This document shows positions 23,122-34,334 of a stretch of DNA of 64,000 bases, in pieces. The notes beneath the pieces were generated by a model. It made no database searches. It saw nothing but the letters and a program-made list of their open reading frames with translations, and was not told the DNA's origin. Origin of the DNA: Gonapodya sp. JEL0774 (lineage: Eukaryota; Monoblepharomycota; Monoblepharidomycetes; Monoblepharidales; Gonapodyaceae); contig JADIIX010000004.1 of NCBI GenBank assembly GCA_027604505.1, forward strand, positions 248,001 through 312,000. The letters are read 5' to 3'. The position numbers and the translations under genes were made by a program. Within the stretch, counting starts at the first letter, position 1; the number at the start of each line of letters is the position of its first letter.

Positions 23122-25037
23122 ATGTCACATCAGCATCAAGGCGGAGGCCGGTCACAAGATCGAGGAATCATTAGCGACATATTTAATCAGTTTGTTCACC
23201 CACCGCAAGGTGGGAAAACAAGCGGTCTCTTCAATACCGACTGTGAAAGTCTTCAGAAGGGAAACTGAGCCCAGACTCTTTCTTTGCAGGCAGTAGCGGT
23301 CAAAGGCCAATTGGTAAGATCTGGATTGAGGTATCCGACGTCACCCACACTGAAAATCTTGAGAATGGGCTTTGATTCACTATCGCTTCAGTTTCTGCAC
23401 CAAGTGATGACGTTTTCGCACAAGCAATGGCAGCAATGGGACCCCCACCTTCTGATTTAACAGGTGGAGGAGGTAATGGTGGATACGGTGGTGGGATCTC
23501 TTCTCATTCTGGTGGATATGGTGGGAGCTCGGGACAGCAGGCGGCTTTCGGGTCTAGCAATTCCGCCCCCTCGGGCGGTCTTGGTTAGTTACCACTGAAG
23601 ATGTACTCGGGCGATGTGAATGTTTCATTCCATTCAAACTCTCCCAGTCGCTCCGCCCGGCAATGATCCATTCGCACAAGCCATGGCGCAGATAGGTCTC
23701 CCTCCCGGTAACTCCACAATTGCAAGTGGATACGGAGTAGGAAGCTCAGGACTTTCTGGAGGATACGGAGGTGGTAGCTCGGGGTCTACAGGGGGTCTCG
23801 GTGAGTTGTCACTCACTGTCGCATGGGATGTGAAAGCACTCATTAATTTTCATGATTCGATTCTAAGTGGCTCCTCCAGGAAATGATCCATTCGCACAAG
23901 CCATGGCGCAGATAGGTCCCCCTCCCGGTAACTCCACAATTGCGAGTGGATACGGAGCAGGGAGCTCAGGATTTTCTGGAGGATACGGAGGTGGTAGCTC
24001 GGGGCCTACAGGGGGTCTTGGTGAGTTTCACACACGGTGGGATGTGAAAGCACTCATGTTAATTTTTATGATTCTAAGTGGCTCCTCCAGGAAATGATCC
24101 TTTCGCACAAGCTATGGCGGAGATAGGCCCACCACCAGGTGGAAATAACAGTGTTTATGGCTCATCTGCCGGAGGCAGCGCGGTTTATGGAGGAGGGAAT
24201 GGAGTGGGAACTGGAGGCGGGCTCAGCTCTCCATCCATGGGTGGCGCTGGAGATTCTTCTGGTGAGTACATGAGTATTGATTCGAACCGCAGCTGCAACT
24301 TACTATCACTTGTCACTATTTGCAGCCAGCGGCATTCTCGGTGTGTATAATTTATTTCGTGGCAGTTTCATAAACGCACGTTGAGTTCCTGGGCTCTCAT
24401 GAATGTTCAGGATCACTCCTTGGTGGTGGTGGAGGTGGTGGCGGTAGTGGAGGGCTCTTGGTGTGTTTGAGGGTTTTGTTTGTTTGGGACTTTATGGGGT
24501 TTGATGGCGATTTCACTTTCCCAGGCGATGATCATACCATTACTGATTTCTGCAATGAGCGGCGGAAGTGGCGGCGCTTCAGGTGCTGGTGGTGGTGGTA
24601 CTGGAGGGTTTGGTGTTGCAAACCTTCTTGAAATGGTCAGTGGTCAGTGGTCGCGTCCATTTAATGCTGTTAGAGTGTTGACATGATTCCTATATCCCGC
24701 CCCATACTTCGTCACACTAAGTTTGCCGGAACAAGCAGTTCCCAGACTGGTGGTGAAGGCAACCCTCTGGCAGCTCTCAGTGTAAGTACTGCCTTCTCCA
24801 ACTCAAAACGTTTTTGCATATCTTTACCTCCCTCTTTTGGATGTTGTGTAGGGTCTGCTAACAAAGGGTGCGCAAAATCGTGGAATGGAAGTACCTCGTG
24901 CGTTGCCCAACTACAATGAGCGAGACATGCAGGCGCTCCACAGAGAGCTCGCAAATCTTGGTTATGTCCTAGATCCTCAGCAAGGGCTGAGGCCTATATT
25001 CAATCAAAATTATGCCCAGGCCGGAAATTGGAGATGA
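23122..25037 (+). CDS. Gly-rich protein with duplicated NDPFAQAM exons
   Basis: Unrecognised family. The chosen start MSHQHQGGGRSQDRGIISD gives GIISDIFNQFVHPPQ and splices in phase 1 to a short exon GSSGQRPI. Four repeat exons follow (23392-23583, 23648-23800, 23868-24020, 24079-24261), each opening V(A/S)APP or VAPPG(N)DPFAQAM and then Gly/Tyr/Ser-rich. A 15-nt candidate exon (24326-24340) and further Gly-rich exons lead to a conserved-looking, non-repetitive end, GLLTKGAQNRGMEVPRALPN then YNERDMQALHRELANLGYV, with the stop at 25037. No signal peptide or transmembrane segment is seen, so it is probably intracellular. The Gly/Tyr/Ser composition would suit a condensate or structural protein, but that is a guess. 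Confidence 0.65.
23648..24261 (+). repeat. tandem exon-intron duplication, near-identical copies
   Basis: Exons 23648-23800 and 23868-24020 are both exactly 153 nt and nearly identical. The next copy, 24079-24261, shares the first part. The introns after the first two are also copies: both contain GGGATGTGAAAGCACTCAT, and both end in ATTCTAAG. Exon starts are 220 and 211 bp apart. The duplication therefore included intron and exon together and looks young. Confidence 0.85.
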
Positions 25038-25181
25038 GTTTTGAATGTGATGTGAACCACTAGGTTTAGGCCATGGAGAGTTGTACCTCATTTCTTTGAA
25101 ACGAATATCGCAGTGATGCGACTCAATAGAGAGCAAGGAAATCTGTATTGAAGGTGCTTTAAGGGCAACTACAATGGATTT

Positions 25182-26702
25182 TTACAATTTTCCGGCGGCC
25201 TTTCTGAGAACTGCAACACCACCGTTGATGACAACCAAGTTCCTCTCAACCACTCTTACTTGGAATGCAATGAGGAATTTGTCACCCTCATCTTTGACCT
25301 TCCACATGTCCGTGCGGAGAGTCTCACCGGGGAACACCGGTGCCGAGAAACGACCACGAATGGAGACGAACCGGGCTACATCGTTGTTTACCCATGCGGA
25401 GACTATAGCGCGTGCGGCGTGCCCGTACTGTACATATACACGGAATTTCGAGTTCCTAGCAGGCAAAAAAAAATCATTGAGTACTATGCTCACCGTGCAG
25501 AGACCATGCAGGATCGGGTCTTTGAATCCAGTACTGCGAGCAACAGCGCCGTCAGCATGCAGAGGGTTCTGAGCAGAGAGGACACAATTTGTTTTCGATC
25601 AGCATATTTTTAGTTCTGGAATTGCAAATGAGGACCAGATCACCACTTACAAAGTCGCCAGACAGGCTGAAAACCGTGATGTGTAAGAATGTTTTGGAGA
25701 GTAGGTGAGAGGTCTCCGGACACAATGATCGGTTTCCTCTTACCGGTAGAGAAGTGCTTGACCGGGCGAGGTACTGTAAGTCACCGATTTTTCTGGCGGA
25801 GTCATGGGAGCAGGAATGTCGAGAGGGTTCTTGGGACGCTTTGGGCCTCCGAAGCCGCCTGCGCCGATGATGAAACCGGAGGAAATCTGTAAAACAAATC
25901 ACGTTTAATCACGCATTCAACGCTGGTACTGCCATTCACCGCACCATCTTAGCGACAGGTTGCCCCTTGTTGTCGTACAAGACCGACGTGCTCTCGGTGA
26001 TGGCACCTTTGCCACCATCCCAAATGCCAGTGAGCTTGCTCTTGACAACAAAGTCCTTGGCCTCAAGGGGAATGGGCTTAAGGAGCTCGAAGGACTGGTC
26101 GCCGTGGACTTTGGAAAGAAACAAGCCCGGTGTTGATTTATTGGAGATTCCAGGATCGCAACATGGCTCGATGGCAAACCCACCTCCTTTGCTCGGGTCG
26201 TACACTTTCAGGCCCGGAATAGGCGGCGGGGAAGCGGTCTGACTTGCATCTGAGTGATTGAATTCATAAGATCGCTAAGTAGTGTCGATTTGCTGAAAAC
26301 ATCGCACTTACTGAAATCAATCACATCCTGAGATGTTCCACGGAACGACAGCACAAGCGGGTAGGTAGGGAACGCCGAGAAGTTCTTGTCTGAGGAGATA
26401 GTTTTTACAACCGAATCAAACTTCCCCATCCAGAAGCGCGAAGATCCAAATCGTTGGCTCGATGCACACGGCCCCTCAAAACTCACCAAGCTCGTAAACA
26501 AACTGCAGTTCAGAACATCCTATTCCAGCCGCGTAGATGATGAGATCCCGTCGGTTGTAAGCGACTGAAAGGTTTTTATCGGTGAGTGATTGTGCCGAAG
26601 GACGAACGGAAGCGCCGAGCCGTTTCACTGATGACGATTCTGAGAGTGATGCGAACCTTTCTGAATCTTTTCTACTTCGTTCGAGAGATCGACAGCGGAC
26701 AT
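25182..26702 (-). CDS. peroxisomal-type enoyl-CoA hydratase 2 (MaoC fold)
   Basis: Minus-strand gene starting at 26702 with MSAVDLSNEVEKIQK, spliced to VAYNRRDLIIYAAGIGCSE and LQFVYELG. Next come FSAFPTYPLVLSFRG, the N-terminal hot-dog end, and ISSGFIIGAGGFGGPKRPKN. The hydratase-2 motif YRLSGDFNPLHADGAVA then precedes LHGLCT, YGHAARAIVSAWVNNDVARF and the C-terminus RKAAGKL. This is the two-hot-dog R-specific enoyl-CoA hydratase, equivalent to the hydratase part of peroxisomal multifunctional enzyme 2/Fox2 as a stand-alone protein. The catalytic Asp and His of GDxNPxH are present. The final GKL fits a weak PTS1 peroxisome signal. The catalytic LSGDF lies on a 16-nt exon at 25651-25666. It likely hydrates trans-2-enoyl-CoA in fatty-acid beta-oxidation. 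Confidence 0.85.
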
Positions 26703-26914
26703 GTTTCTTGGCGGTATGCGGGAGTATGGAGAGTGGTTTTGCAGCGAGCTTTCGGAATAATGAAGATGTCACCCGTAGCAGTTGTCTTCCCTGACCACCA
26801 CACCAATTGATCACCCGATTCAATACATTCCAAACACAAAAACGATATAAAAAATTTGAAAACACAAATATTTCTCATATTATATAACGGTTAGCAAACT
26901 CCGCCTCACACCAC

Positions 26915-29900
26915 TCAATTGCCCACCGCCACCGTTTTCCCCGCCTTGGCCAACGGGGGTAACATCCCCGTGACCGCCGTCCCCGCCGGCACCGTTCCCC
27001 TCCCCTCCTCTCCAAACCTCACCTTTGGTCCCCCGTCCCCGCCCCCTCCCCCTCCCGACCTGATCTCCTCCACCTCCAAGTCTCGATCCCGGGCCCGCCG
27101 TCGATCCTCCTCGTCAAACGAGGACAGCAGGTGAGGGGCTACGGTGAGTGGGCGGAGACCGAGTTCTTCGAGGGGCACGTTGTGCTCGGTGAGTTTCGCT
27201 TCGAAGGTGCGGAGGAGGTCGTTGTGGGCCTGGGGAATCGGGACCAGGACGGGGGTTGGCACCCGTAATGTGGTACAGACTTAACACACAATGGGACCAC
27301 CACGATCACATCCCAATCCATCAATCTCCACATTCCGAGCCGATCCATGTACTCTCATCGAGCACCACACCACACCACGCCGTACATCCACACCCTCACC
27401 CGGGCACCCTGGCACCAAACCCACCTTGGTCACCCTGGCCAGCTCAAACTGCAAATCCCTCATGACGGCATTCTTCGATTCGACCACCTCGTCCAACTTT
27501 TTTGACAAACGAACCGCCGCGGCCGGGTCGACGTTTCCCGCGCGGAGCACCTCGGTGAGTTGGAGGTCGCGCTTCTCGAGTGAGGTGCGGAGCGTGCCGA
27601 GCTTTTGTTCGAGGAGCTGGGGAGAGGGAAGACGGGTGGTGGGGGTTGGTTCGGGTGAGTGAGGCGGAGGTGGGAGTACAAATGTGTCAATGTGGCATCG
27701 TGCGCCACGCAGCTCTCGACCCACCCCCCACAACACACAACACACAAAGCACCGTCCCCTCCACTCACCATATTCTTCAACCCCGCCTTCTGCTGCACCC
27801 CCACGACCCTCTTCACAAACTCCCCGTACACGCCGTCCCTCTCCCCCTCTGCCCTGGCACACTTCTGTCTGGCCACCTCACACTCCCACCGCCACCTCTT
27901 TGCTTCCTCCTCGAGCGCTTTCATCCGTGTCTTTGCCGCCGTGAGCGACTGCTTGTCCTTGTGGTAGCTGGCCAGTTCCCGGCGGAGGGCGTCCCCCTGG
28001 GCGAGGGCGGCTTGGAGGGGTTCCGTGAGACGCTTGTTCTCGAGGGAAATGTCGGACATGAGCTTTTCGTTGCGTTCTTCTTTTTTCTTCATTTCTTCGA
28101 CTTGTTCCTGGGGGGTTGGGAGTGGGAGTGGCAAGACGGACGTGTGGACGTGGGGAGGGGAGAGGGGACAGAAGACAGTGGTTCGTAAAGAAGATTGAAG
28201 GATCCTAGGTGTAGGAAACTGTCCCTTCTCCGTCCTTTCCGTCCTTGAGCTTTTTGCACACCAACCCCCCATCCAAAGCCACCTCACCCCCTCCCCACCC
28301 CCCCTCCCCCGCCGCCCCCACCCACGCCAATCCCGCCCAATCCCACCCCACCCCCGCCCCCAACCCACCTTCAACGAATTAATCAACGCCAAATTATTCA
28401 ACGTGATATCGTTGTAATAGTTCTTAATCTCCGCGAACTGCCTCTCGTGCATCTTCACCATGGCGACCACCTGCCCGTTCTTCCGCTCCTCAATCTCATG
28501 GACCTCGGCCTTGCGGCGCACCTCCATCTCGTCTCTGACCGCCTTCGCGCGCCTCTCGTACTTGGCCACCATCTCGCCGGCCCTTCGCTCGTAGTCTGCT
28601 CGGAGGGCCGATATCTCCGCGTCGTGGTCCCGCCGGAGGGAGCGGACGGACTCGGCGTGGGAGGTTTCGAGGGACCGGTGGGCAAGGCGGAGGTGGCGTT
28701 TGTCGGCGTGGAGGTGGGACAGGGAGGCCGTGTGTTGGGCAGAGGTGGTGTCGAGGTGGTGGAGGTGGGAGGTTTGGAGGTGGGCCAGGCTGGTTTGGTA
28801 CTCGTAGAGGAGGTGCTTGACTTTTTGTTTGTAGAGCTGGAGGGGGAGGGGGGGGGGGGGGGGGGNNNNNNNNNNNNNNNNNNNNNNNNNNNNNNNNNNN
28901 NNNNNNNNNNNNNNNNNNNNNNNNNNNNNNNNNNNNTAGGAGTTGGAGGGGGTTGCGAGGGCACACGAACAGGTTCATAGTTCCTCTGCGAGACTCCAGA
29001 GCGACATGTCGCACGACCTTCCCGTTCGCCCTTCATTCGTACACTGGGATGTCCACGGTCCCGCACCACGGTGTGTTTCCACCCGTTTAGTGTTGGTAAC
29101 GGTATGCACAACACCGGCACATCGGCACACTCCGCATTTCATACCAGCACACACACACACACACAAACTCCATTCCCTTTCCCCACCCCAACCCTCCCTC
29201 AAGCTGCCCATCGGCCCCAAGCCCCCCCCCCCCCCCCACCCGGAAACACCGGCCCCCCCCAACACCCCATACCCACCTTCACCTCCTCTGCCCACCTCTC
29301 CTCCGCCTCTTCCTTGTCCCTGTCCCTGTCCTCTGCGGCAACGCGGGCCGTTTCAAGGTCGGCGAGGGCGAGGTGGAGGAAGTGGTGGAGTTTGTCCTTC
29401 GTGAGGGGGGGGTGGGGGAGGGGATGGGGAGTGGAGAAGACCGGAGGGTGAGAAGAGGGATAAGGAGGGTACGGTAGGCGAGCGCGAGTGCCTACGGGGA
29501 CACGATTGAGCAGAAGGAGGAGTGCACGACCGTATCCGTCCGCAAAGCGACACGTTTATCGCCAGTGCACTTTCAGACCATGTCCAGGACCGTGTCCGTC
29601 CATCTAGGATAACATTCCTCGCAAACGCACTATTTAGACCACGTCCAGGACCATGTCCGTCCACCAAGTGACACGTTCATCGCCAGTGCACAAAGGTCCA
29701 TGAAGCCAAAGGGTAAGTTGGTTCAACGGGCCATCCCATCCGGCTAATACGGATCGCTCTTGCTCCGCACGGGGTGGCAAAGCCCGCACCAACGCGCTGT
29801 CCTTGGAAGACGCTGGGGCGGGTGCCTCACCTTTTCAATCTGGAAGAAGTTCCTCTGCTCCCTCTCTTCGTCTGCGATCTTCTTTGCCTTTGCAATCTCT

Positions 29901-30100
29901 GCGATGAGGACATCTCTTGAGAATTCCTGGGCGGGAAGAGCAGGGTTTGCATTCTGGGCAGGAGCGGAGGATTGGGCAGGGGGATTGGAAGGGGCGGAGT
30001 TGGGCTTTGACTTGGTGGACTTTGCGGATTGGGGTTTGGGGGCCGAGGCAGAGTTGGGTTTTGAATTTGGTTTCGAAGGAGGTTTAGAGGACTGGGAGAA
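26915..30100 (-). CDS. N-DRC subunit 4 (DRC4/GAS8-like)
   Basis: Long coiled-coil protein with exons matching GAS8 in order. EIAKAKKIADEEREQRNFFQ is at about 29.83-29.93 kb. The exon DKLHHFLHLALADLETARVA follows at about 29.3 kb, then LYKQKVKHLLYEYQTSLAHL, RKAEVHEIEERKNGQ, the hallmark EIKNYYNDITLNNLALINSL, ENKRLTEPLQAAL, QQKAGLKNMV, SKKLDEVVESKNAVM and AHNDLLRTFEAKL. The tail is G-rich and the stop is at 26915. GAS8/DRC4 is a core scaffold of the nexin-dynein regulatory complex linking axonemal doublets, so the gene implies motile flagella. The N-terminus is Ser/Pro/Lys-rich and the first exon is not resolved, so the 5' limit is approximate. A 71-base gap (28866-28936) falls in an intron just upstream of the LYKQKVKHLL exon. 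Confidence 0.88.
28866..28936. other. assembly gap (71 N)
   Basis: Run of N directly after a plus-strand poly-G tract (about 28844-28865). The tract is the poly-C/pyrimidine stretch before a splice acceptor of the minus-strand DRC4 gene. The true gap length is unknown. Confidence 0.95.
29528..29705. repeat. 60-61 bp minisatellite, three copies
   Basis: Copies begin at 29528, 29588 and 29649 with GACC(G/A)TRTCCGTCC and end near CAGTGCAC or AACGCAC. The array lies inside the DRC4 intron between the EREQRNFFQ and DKLHHFL exons. Confidence 0.8.
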
Positions 30101-30662
30101 GGGGGAGAAGGGGGAGTGGGGGGAGGGGCAGAGGGGGAGAGGGGAGTCAGCGAGTGGACAGCGGACCCGAGTGGGAGACACAGACCATTGCAGGCCACAG
30201 GAGGGGCGGACTGTGGGAGACAGTGGACTCAGGAGGCGCACAGTGTGGGAGACACTCTAATGCTGTGGCTGTCTCTCTCTCTCTCTGTGCTGATCGATGG
30301 GAGACACGGACTAACCCTTCCACGCACCCTGCACTCAGCTCGACCACAGCACTCCGCTGTCTTCGCATCATCAACCACCTCCGCCCGCACATCCACGTAT
30401 TGTCCATGTTATATATAATACCATCTATAAATGAGCATAAAGACTGTTTTGAATGATGTACACAACGGAGAGAACTGGAACTGACCAAAAGCCTCAAGCA
30501 AATTAATCGCAAGCGTTGGAGACGTAGCGTGATCATATATAAACAGGAAACCCCCCCAAACGAGATTCCCCAGATTCCGCGCCAAAAAAACCCTCAACCT
30601 CGACCAACCAACCTACCAAGATCCTCTCCGCCGCTCGCTCGATCCCCGCGCATCCTCATAAT
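30101..30662. other. low-complexity intergenic stretch
   Basis: Between the 5' end of DRC4 and the 3' end of the kinase gene, both on the minus strand. It holds four dispersed GGGAGACA copies (near 30171, 30213, 30245 and 30298), a CT microsatellite at about 30271-30287 and GA/GGGGA-rich DNA. DRC4's promoter and any missing first exon should lie here. Confidence 0.5.
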
Positions 30663-33600
30663 TTACACCGTCAAACCACGCGGCCCAAACCCCCAACTCG
30701 GCTCGTCGCCTTCCCCCTCACCCTCACCCTCCCCCACCATCTCCCTCTCCGTCTTAGCTCCCCCCACCCCACCCCCATTCACCACCAACCCCACCCCCAC
30801 CCCACCACGCAGCACCACCCTCCACCCCGCCTTCCCCTTTTCCCTCGCGCTCCTCCTATTACTCGCGAACCTCTCGCTCAGATCCGGCAAGTTCGCCACG
30901 TCCTCTTCCACTCCCAGATCTCGGTCCGCCTGCGCCACCACCCCGAGCACTCCCGCCCGACGAATACTGTCTCGGGACAGAGTCGATTTGTGGATCGACG
31001 GGTCCACCGAGCTCGAAGAACGGTGCGTCGGGTAGATTGGGTCAGGGAACGTCGAGGGGGAAGGGGACGTGGACGGGTCCTGGTGTTCGTCGTGGGGTTG
31101 GTCGGGTTCGCCAAGGCCTGCCGGTTGTTGGTCGTGGGCGTGATCAACAAGGGCAAGGCCGGGGTCAGGGGTCAGGTCACCCGTGGCCATTCGCGACATG
31201 GACAGGGACAGTGGGGAGTCGGGGGACGTCAAGCCTTCTCCAACAATGTGCGCGGCACCTGCACCTGCATCTGCTCCTACGCTATCCGACTCCCCGACCG
31301 TCACGGAGGCGACCGACGAGTCCACGACCACAGTGAGCCCACCATCCGGGACCTGGTCCAGGTCCAGGTCCGCGTACGACGAGTGCACATCCTCCTCCGC
31401 CCCGGCCCCGATCCCGGCCCCCGCGTCCACATCGTCCGCTGATATCGGCGGCAGAGACAGCGGCGACGCGGGGCCGGTGACCGAGACCGGCGATTGCATG
31501 GACGACACGATCGACGAGTCCGAGCTGTGCGGCGTGAGAGAACCGTGTGTCACTGTTGGGGTCGGTGAACCGTGACCAGAACCGTGCCCGTGGCTCAGCG
31601 CAGCAGCCCCGCCCGAAGACCGTGTTTGCAACGACGACTCGGAACTCTGTGCAGCGAGTCGACCACGCTGGATGATTGAGGATGGGGCCTTCCCGGACAA
31701 GGAAGAGATGGAGGGGTCCGATCCGTGGGGGGTGAGTCTGCCGCGGGGGAGTGAGGAGGGAGGAGATCTGGGCTTGACGGACGGGGACACCGGCGCCGTG
31801 GACGAGGAGAATGAGGATGACGAGGACGACGAGGAAGACGTGATCGCGGCGTGGGCAAGGAGGTGGAGCGGGAGCGGGGACGGTGGCCGCGGAGAAGGTG
31901 TCGGGGTCGGGGGGGACACCGCAGCCGTACCCGACGACTTTGTCGACGACAGGGATCCTTGCGAGAGGGGAACAATCTTCCTCGACGGTGCGCGTTGCGG
32001 AACGGGCACGGTGTAGGCAGGGGTCGGCGTCCACTGGGGATCGGCCTTGGTGTGCGCGTCCACGTTGAGTTGCCGGAGGTACTCCAAGTAGCCGGCCGGA
32101 GTGTACTGAAATGAAAGAGAGACCGCACTCGTCAGAACCAACCGCGTCTTGTGAACCGAAAAAAAACGCCACAAACGACAACCGGCACACGGCACGCTGT
32201 GGAACGCTTCCATCATCCCCACACACCCCACACCCCCGCCCGACCCCCACCTTGACGATCCAGGGATGACGCAACAACTCATGTGCAGACAAGCGGTGGT
32301 CCGGGTACGTGCTCATGCACTTGCGGACAAAGTCCTTGGCGAGGTTGGAGATGGGGTCCCAGGCGGGTGAGTCGAAGTTGTAGTCACCGCGCACCACGCG
32401 GTCCGTGAGCGTGGCGTGGTCGGGGGCGTCGACAAAGGGACCGTAGCCTACGAAGAGTGAGTCTGGGGTGTGACCGGTGATGGAAAGGGGAAGGACGTGC
32501 GATCAGGATCAGGTGAGCAAATGGGGTCACCCACGTTGCGTGCCAACCAACAGTAATCAAGCGACCAACGAACGCACACGTCACGGTCCCCAACGCGTAG
32601 ATGTCCACTTTGGTATCATACGGCTGCCTCATGAGCACTTCTGGCGCCGTATACCCAGGCGATCCGCACACCGTACTCAACATGTTGCGGTTGGTGTCGA
32701 TGACCTGGGCGATGCCAAAGTCCACGATGGTCAGCGGGGCGTCTGGTCGATCGGTTTTGAAAAGGAGGTTCTCGGGTTTGATGTCCCGGTGCACGATTCC
32801 CAAGTCGTGGAGATACGCGAGGGCGTTGCAGACCTTGTGGAAAGGGAGACAATAGGGTTCGTAGGGTTGGGATCGGAGGGCGTTTTACAAGAAAAGGGGG
32901 GGGGGGAGGGAGGGCAAGGAGTGACTCACCGTCGCGATAATCACCGCAGCTTCCCGCTCCGTGAAAGAGTTTGTTTTATGTATGTTCACAATTTTGTCAA
33001 AGAGTTCGCCGCCAGTCGCTGTGTGAGAAGAAGGGAATGAGGTATCTCAACGAGAGCGGTGGTCGCATAATGAGGGCGAATCATGCTCACCCAATTCGAA
33101 AATCATGTAAAATGCGTCAGAAGTCTCGAAAAAATCGAAGATGGATATGATGTTTTCGTGGCTGGCAAAACCGGCAAAACCGTGTTCAACAAATGAACCG
33201 GAACTTGAGGTGCACTCTTGTGCTTCCGTCGAACCCACCTTATGTTTCTCAAAACTGACACTTCTTTGTAGACCATCTCTTCAAATTTGAAGCTGAGAGG
33301 ATACCAAGATCGACATACGATGATTCCCACGAATTTAATAGAAGACATTCCCCAAGCGCGAAGCGGCCAAAACCACCACCACCACAAAACTCACTGCTTC
33401 AAATGGCGTTTTTGAATTATTTTTGCAGCGTATTTCTTTCCGGTGGGAATGTGGGTGCATCTCTTTACGACTCCATATGTTCCCTCCCCTGAATGAATTC
33501 AATCCGGACACATGTTCGGGCAGCTTCACGACACGGGCAAGGGGAGCACCACGAAGCTTACCGAGCGACGATTCGATCCTGTATTCGTCCCTTTTTGTGC

Positions 33601-33793
33601 GCACTGGTGGTGGTGCGGGTGATGGGTCAACCTTTGGTTGGGGATCGGGAACTCTCAACGTCACCATTCTGGGAGGTTTCGACAGGTCTTGGACGAGAGA
33701 CCGCGGACGCTCATTTGATGATCGTTTGGGTGAAGGTTTCCGTTTGCGCTGAAAGACTGTCTTGAGAATGGCGAAACAGTTCATCACCGTCAT
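30663..33793 (-). CDS. CaMK-group serine/threonine protein kinase
   Basis: Minus-strand, about eight exons. The chosen start, MTVMNCFAILKTVFQRKRK at 33793, gives a basic Ser/Pro-rich leader; an in-frame ATG at 33949 is possible. The kinase domain is complete: glycine loop GEGTYGVVKRCTHIPTGKK, Lys in KYAAKII, HENIISIFDFFETSDAFYMI, catalytic loop IVHRDIKPENLLF, DFGIAQ, CGSPGYTAPEVL, a VDIYALG segment and RLSAHELLRHPWI. The order and the GSPGYxAPE activation segment fit CaMK1/DCLK-type enzymes. A tail of about 480 residues, rich in Ser/Pro/Gly/Asp, follows and ends WGFGPRGLTV; it is probably disordered. I see no clear IQ or autoinhibitory helix. Substrates are unknown. The C-terminal coding DNA is GC-rich and repetitive. 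Confidence 0.8.
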
Positions 33794-34334
33794 GCGTCCC
33801 GTGGGAGGTCGGAAGAGAGCGCGGGCAAGAATCCAGTCGCGTTTTGTTGGGAGAACTGATGGAGACTGAAAGCGGCGAAGAAAGACAACTTGCTGAGGGT
33901 GAGCGAGTTTGAATCGCAACAGGCAAAGCAAAGGAAGGTTGTCAGTCAACCAATATATTATTGGTCACCGGGGTGTGTATATTTGAAAAGCAAACGCACA
34001 AACAGGCACCAGCGGACCTGTCACTTCACTAAAAAAAACCTGCAGAAAAATAATGGATAGCTTTGCTGATGATTTAATGGCACAAGAATGATACAAGAAC
34101 AAAATGAATGTGAGCTTTCCGCTGTCTGAAACCTGCAAACCCGCGGCAGCATGCAATTCGCCAAAATTTGTGACCCAAAATGTCTTTGTGACCATCAGAA
34201 TCGGCCAGAGGATACTCAACAGCTAATAATTGTCGTCCAGTGAAAGGGTTCAAACCATACCATTAATTCGAATTCACATTCTGATCATCTCTCACCACTC
34301 TCAATAAAACTATCACCAGACATACTTTCCAACA
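33794..34334. promoter_or_regulatory. divergent intergenic region
   Basis: Separates the minus-strand kinase gene from the plus-strand SDR-like gene. It is A/T-richer than the flanking coding sequence. No specific motif is recognised. Confidence 0.35.

Noticed and set aside
27580-28188. 202-codon plus-strand frame
   Set aside because: Antisense to DRC4 coiled-coil exons, which have clear GAS8 motifs on the minus strand.
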